Source: Gammaproteobacteria bacterium UBA7449
Lineage (GTDB): Bacteria; Pseudomonadota; Gammaproteobacteria; Pseudomonadales; Pseudohongiellaceae
Assembly: GCA_002477465.1 (NCBI GenBank)
Contig: DLPV01000034.1
Coordinates: 10,765-46,189, forward strand
DNA: 35,425 bases
Direction of reading: 5' to 3'
Position 1 is the stretch's first letter; each line of letters begins with the position of its first letter. Position numbers and translations under genes: made by a program. This document shows positions 32,685 through 35,425 of this stretch, piece after piece. A model generated the notes under the pieces. That model saw only the letters and a list, made by a program, of their open reading frames with translations, ran no database searches and had not been told where the DNA came from.

Positions 32685-32732
32685 GCCCACTGAACTGTGT
32701 CCAGCAAAACAAGGTTTGGAAGGAGTTTGATA

Positions 32733-32762
32733 ATTAGCATTCCAGAGAGGTCAGAGCGCTAG
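32733..32762 (+). CDS. possible AUU-initiated 9-codon leader ORF before infC
   Basis: The strongest Shine-Dalgarno of this region, AAGGAG (32720-32725), is followed 7 nt later by an ATT (32733). That is the special initiation codon of infC in many bacteria. However, the frame reads only nine codons (ISIPERSER) to TAG at 32760-32762 and is not the infC frame. The infC ATG follows 8 nt after this stop, close enough for re-initiation. A TTG at 32727 opens the same frame. It may be a real leader peptide, or the sign of a one-base indel that separates the true AUU start from infC. Confidence 0.35.
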   Translation: MSIPERSER

Positions 32763-32770
32763 CGCCTATT

Positions 32771-33298
32771 ATGAGAAGTAGTGCCAAAAAGCCACTGATT
32801 AACGAATTTATTGAAGCCGACGAAGTCCGCCTGGTAGGGGCGGCGGGTGAGCAGGTTGGTATAGTGCCAATCGCAGAAGCCCGAGCGGCGGCTGAAGCAG
32901 CCAAACTTGATCTGGTGTTGATCGCACCCGAGGCAGACCCACAAGTCTGCAAGATCATGGATTATGGCAAACACATATTTGATCTGAAGAAGCAGAAAGC
33001 GGCCAATAAGAAAAAGCAGCGCCGCATTCATGTGAAAGAGGTCAAGTTTCGACCAGGGACGGAAGAGGGGGACTATCAGGTAAAACTACGCAACCTGAGT
33101 CGTTTCCTCGAAGATGGGGACAAAGCCAAGGTATCTCTGAGATTCCGAGGCAGAGAACTCGCCCATCAACATCTTGGGCAGGAGCTGGTACAGCGGATTC
33201 GAGAGGATCTGGCTGAATTCGGCACTGTCGAGCAGGAACCCAAGATGGAAGGCCGGCAAATCGTCATGGTACTGGCGCCGGTCAAGAAGCGCCAATAA
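32771..33298 (+). CDS. infC: translation initiation factor IF-3
   Basis: IF3 binds the 30S subunit, prevents premature 50S joining and rejects non-canonical start codons. The 175-residue protein has the N-domain (LINEFIEADEVRLVGAAGEQVGIVPI ... DPQVCKIMDYGKHIFD), a Lys-rich linker (KKQKAANKKKQRR) and the C-domain (VKEVKFRPGTEEGDYQVKLRNLSRFLEDGDKAKVSLRFRGRELAHQ). The first in-frame ATG is 32771, immediately preceded by an in-frame ATT (32768). Neither has a well-spaced SD. Upstream in-frame codons run back to TAG at 32735. The strong SD further up belongs to another frame (see 32733-32762). Autoregulation through an AUU start is the rule in E. coli; here it would have to act indirectly. Confidence 0.95.
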   Translation: MRSSAKKPLINEFIEADEVRLVGAAGEQVGIVPIAEARAAAEAAKLDLVLIAPEADPQVCKIMDYGKHIFDLKKQKAANKKKQRRIHVKEVKFRPGTEEGDYQVKLRNLSRFLEDGDKAKVSLRFRGRELAHQHLGQELVQRIREDLAEFGTVEQEPKMEGRQIVMVLAPVKKRQ

Positions 33299-33300
33299 CT

Positions 33301-33473
33301 TCAGAGGTCAGTGTCTTTGATCCTGTAGCGTGCGCATTGAGCACGTAGTGCAGGGCAGTGATAGAACACTGGCCTTTTTGGTTGTTGGTATTTTATTAGC
33401 CATCGCATAAGCGATGAGACGTTGCGCCTTCTTCAACAGCACCGGTCCAACGTTAAATGCGGAGTAGGAAACT
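33301..33473 (+). promoter_or_regulatory. infC-rpmI leader with terminator-like hairpin
   Basis: GGCAGTG (33354-33360) pairs with CACTGGCC (33367-33374) with one bulge and is followed by TTTTT (33375-33379), an intrinsic terminator or attenuator. Before it, CGTGC/GCACG with outer CCTG/CAGG (about 33322-33354) forms an irregular stem. After it, CATCGC-ATAA-GCGATG (33401-33416) is a perfect 6-bp hairpin. The rpmI SD follows. In E. coli the same gap carries the structure by which L20 represses rpmI-rplT; that role here is inference, and no sequence match to the L20 site was established. Confidence 0.4.
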
Positions 33474-33668
33474 ATGTCTAAGTTGAAGACCCACAGTGGA
33501 GCCGCCAAGCGGTTCAAGAAAACCGGTTCTGGTTTAAAGCGCAAGCGAATGAACAAGAGCCACATCCTGACCAAGAAGACCACCAAGCGTAAGCGTCAGT
33601 TACGCGGCACAACCACCGTTCACTCGGCAGATGTAGCCGGCGTAAAGCGCATGCTTAGAGAATCTTAA
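33474..33668 (+). CDS. rpmI: 50S ribosomal protein L35
   Basis: This 64-residue, very basic protein has the L35 signature: MSKLKTHSGAAKRFKKTGSG, KRKRMNKSHILTKK and TKRKRQLRG. Length is normal (64-65). SD GGAGTAGGA lies just before the ATG. rplT follows after 27 nt, the universal L35-L20 pair, and the two are probably co-regulated by L20. Confidence 0.97.
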   Translation: MSKLKTHSGAAKRFKKTGSGLKRKRMNKSHILTKKTTKRKRQLRGTTTVHSADVAGVKRMLRES

Positions 33669-33695
33669 TCCCTAAATTCAGTCAGGAGAAATTTC

Positions 33696-34055
33696 ATGTC
33701 CCGAGTAAAACGCGGCGTCGTCGCTAATCGTCGCCATAAAACAGTATTAAAGCAGGCCAAGGGTTATTACGGAGCCCGAAGCAGAATCTTCCGTGTTGCC
33801 AAGCAGGCGGTAACCAAGGCAGGTCAGTATGCTTTCCGTGACCGCCGCGCCAAGAAGCGCGTATTCCGCTCGCTATGGATCACGCGAATCAATGCGCAGG
33901 CCAGGGAAAATGGCATGAGCTATAGCCAGCTGATTGCCGGTCTCAAGAAAGCTAACATTGAAGTTGATCGTCGCGTGTTAGCTGATCTGGCTGTGCACGA
34001 CAAGCCCGCTTTCAACGCAATTGTCGACCAAGCCAAAGCTAGCCTAGCGGCCTAA
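33696..34055 (+). CDS. rplT: 50S ribosomal protein L20
   Basis: L20 binds 23S rRNA early in 50S assembly and represses its own operon in E. coli. The 119-residue protein shows the family pattern: VKRGVVANRRHKTVLKQAKGYYGARSRIFRVAKQAV, YAFRDRRAKKRVFRSLWITRINAQARENGMSYSQLIAGLKKA and NIEVDRRVLADLAVHD. AGGAGA lies 7 nt before the ATG. pheS starts 24 nt after its stop, leaving no space for the pheM leader peptide and attenuator found in E. coli. Confidence 0.97.
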   Translation: MSRVKRGVVANRRHKTVLKQAKGYYGARSRIFRVAKQAVTKAGQYAFRDRRAKKRVFRSLWITRINAQARENGMSYSQLIAGLKKANIEVDRRVLADLAVHDKPAFNAIVDQAKASLAA

Positions 34056-34079
34056 ATTTGCGCCAGCGAGCAGTTCATC

Positions 34080-35096
34080 ATGGCTGATTCGGAAACCTTA
34101 CTGGCGGAAGCACTCCAAGCAATCGAGCATGCATGTGATGAAAAATCACTGGATGCGTTGCGCGTGCAGTATTTGGGTAAAAAGGGCAGCTTCACTGATT
34201 TGTTGAAGTCTCTTGGCAAATTACCGGTCGATGAGCGCCCGACAGCTGGCGAGAAGATCAATCAGGCGAAAAAGGCTCTACAGCAAGCTATCGAATCCCG
34301 CAGGGGAGAGGTGGTCAGTGTTGCACTGGACGCCAGACTGAATGCTGAGCGTCTTGATGTTACCTTGCCTGGACGTCGACAGAGTAAGGGCGGACTGCAT
34401 CCCATCACAATTACCATTGAGCGCATCAAATCGATTTTTGCTGCCGCCGGTTACGATGTAGCGGAAGGCCCGGAAATCGAAGATGACTACCACAACTTCG
34501 AAGCGCTCAATATTCCTGCCCACCATCCGGCACGTGCTATGCACGACACATTTTATGTGAGTCCTGGCACGGTATTGCGTACTCACACATCTCCCGTACA
34601 GGTGCATGTCATGGAAAATGGTGAACCGCCGTTTCGCATGATCTGCCCCGGTCGCGTATATCGCTGCGACTCTGACCTGACTCACACGCCCATGTTTCAT
34701 CAGGTTGAAGGTCTACTCGTAGATGAGCGCGTAAGCATGGCTGATCTTAAGGGCACTGTTGTGGAATTCCTGCAGGCCTACTTCGAGGTCGACATGCCTG
34801 TACGGTTTCGACCTTCCTACTTCCCATTTACCGAGCCTTCGGCAGAAGTGGATATGGGTTGCGTGAGCTGTGGTGGCAGGGGCTGTCGCATCTGTAGCCA
34901 CACTGGCTGGTTGGAAGTCATGGGCTGCGGCATGGTGCACCCGCGAGTGCTGCAGATGTCGGGCGTGGATACCGAACGCTTTTCCGGCTTTGCTTTCGGG
35001 ATGGGAGTCGAGCGGCTGGCTATGCTGCGCTATGGCGTGAGTGATTTGCGGCTATATTTCGAGAATGATATTCGCTTCTTGCAACAGTTTAATTAG
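34080..35096 (+). CDS. pheS: phenylalanine--tRNA ligase alpha subunit
   Basis: PheS is the catalytic subunit of the alpha2-beta2 phenylalanyl-tRNA synthetase. The 338-residue protein has an N-terminal coiled coil (residues 1-90), then the class II core: HPITITIERIKSIFAAAGYDVAEGPEIEDDYHNFEALNIP, HDTFYV, RTHTSPVQ, MICPGRVYRCDSDLTHTPMFHQVEGL, and the C-terminal FAFGMGVERLAMLRYGVSDLR. A four-cysteine insertion (C-x2-C-x4-C-x2-C in the segment around 34861-34900) replaces the shorter loop of E. coli PheS, as in pseudomonads. No clear SD is seen, so initiation may be coupled to rplT. pheT starts 8 nt after its stop. Confidence 0.96.
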   Translation: MADSETLLAEALQAIEHACDEKSLDALRVQYLGKKGSFTDLLKSLGKLPVDERPTAGEKINQAKKALQQAIESRRGEVVSVALDARLNAERLDVTLPGRRQSKGGLHPITITIERIKSIFAAAGYDVAEGPEIEDDYHNFEALNIPAHHPARAMHDTFYVSPGTVLRTHTSPVQVHVMENGEPPFRMICPGRVYRCDSDLTHTPMFHQVEGLLVDERVSMADLKGTVVEFLQAYFEVDMPVRFRPSYFPFTEPSAEVDMGCVSCGGRGCRICSHTGWLEVMGCGMVHPRVLQMSGVDTERFSGFAFGMGVERLAMLRYGVSDLRLYFENDIRFLQQFN

Positions 35097-35104
35097 AGCA
35101 GACT

Positions 35105-35425
35105 ATGATTATCAGTGAAAGCTGGCTTCGCGAATGGGTGGATTCAGAATTCAGTACCGAAGAACTGGTAGCGCGGCTCACCATGGCGGGGCTGGAGGTG
35201 GATGGAACCGCGGCGGTTGCCCGTGAATTTACGGGCATCGTTGTCGCTGAAGTTAAAGCTGTCGAGCAGCATCCTAATGCTGACAAGCTAAAGGTCTGTG
35301 CTGTTTTTGATGGTGAAAACGACTATCAGGTAGTCTGTGGTGCACCCAATGTATGCGCCGGTATGAAAGCGCCGTTCGCCAGTGTCGGTGCAGTCATTCA
35401 CAGTGATGGCGAGAAGCCTTTCAAA
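35105..35425 (+). CDS. pheT: phenylalanine--tRNA ligase beta subunit (partial, 3' end outside window)
   Basis: The first 107 codons of pheT are present and the frame is open at the window edge. The N-terminus (MIISESWLREWVDSE, LTMAGLEVDG) and the tRNA-binding OB domain with VVAEVKAVEQHPNADKLKVC and VVCGAPNVCAGMKAPFASVGAVI match PheT from many gammaproteobacteria. The ATG at 35105 lies 8 nt after the pheS stop; a GAGCAG-type weak SD overlaps that stop. Full length should be about 790 residues, so roughly 690 are missing. Confidence 0.95.
   Translation, partial: MIISESWLREWVDSEFSTEELVARLTMAGLEVDGTAAVAREFTGIVVAEVKAVEQHPNADKLKVCAVFDGENDYQVVCGAPNVCAGMKAPFASVGAVIHSDGEKPFK

Overview
The window is a gene-dense stretch of a gammaproteobacterial chromosome. 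Gene content and order point to a Pseudomonas-like lineage, most plausibly a marine relative of the Pseudomonadales/Cellvibrionales type. The evidence is the order yciK-mupP-ubiG-mtaD | gyrA-pheA-tyrA/aroA-cmk-rpsA-ihfB, the tyrA-aroA gene fusion, MupP, the long TrpS, and the ihfB ... wbpL/wbpM ... uvrB arrangement. I see no insertion sequence, phage, CRISPR array or rRNA. Two tRNA genes are present: Asn-GTT on the minus strand and Val-GAC on the plus strand. Species-level placement is inference.

Layout. 1-1066: sparse region with one probable 37-residue membrane protein on the minus strand, a near-ideal CRP/Vfr-type palindrome upstream of it and a Rho-independent terminator downstream. 1067-8398: xthA, a secreted cyclophilin, yciI and yciB (minus), yciO, trpS, then scpA-scpB-rluB (chromosome condensation and 23S rRNA pseudouridylation). 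8448-11969: minus-strand cluster mtaD-ubiG-mupP-yciK (nucleoside salvage, ubiquinone, peptidoglycan recycling, SDR). 12478-21222: gyrA, pheA, tyrA-aroA, cmk, rpsA, ihfB, closed by a strong terminator. 21306-27382: lapA-lapB (LPS control), pyrF, a ComEA-like protein and the wbpL/wbpM-type pair of surface-glycan genes. 27428-28204: second secreted cyclophilin and tRNA-Asn (minus). 28459-35425: uvrB, tRNA-Val, thrS, infC, rpmI, rplT, pheS and the start of pheT, the classical thrS-pheT translation cluster.

The genes are mostly core housekeeping, so the unusual material lies in what is missing and in the leaders. Compared with the Pseudomonas order, mtnA (between mtaD and gyrA), serC (between gyrA and pheA) and hisC (between pheA and tyrA) are absent, and PheA lacks the N-terminal chorismate mutase domain. 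The variable O-antigen genes expected between ihfB/lapB and wbpM are reduced to the terminal wbpL/wbpM pair. Non-coding signals worth testing are the CRP-linked small-protein unit, competing hairpins before rpsA, an AUU-started mini-ORF in front of infC, and a terminator-like hairpin between infC and rpmI. I found no single clearly new large system; the best candidates are the small-protein unit and the infC leader. No database searches or folding calculations were run: homology calls rest on recognised motifs and remembered family sequences, and structures were read by eye.
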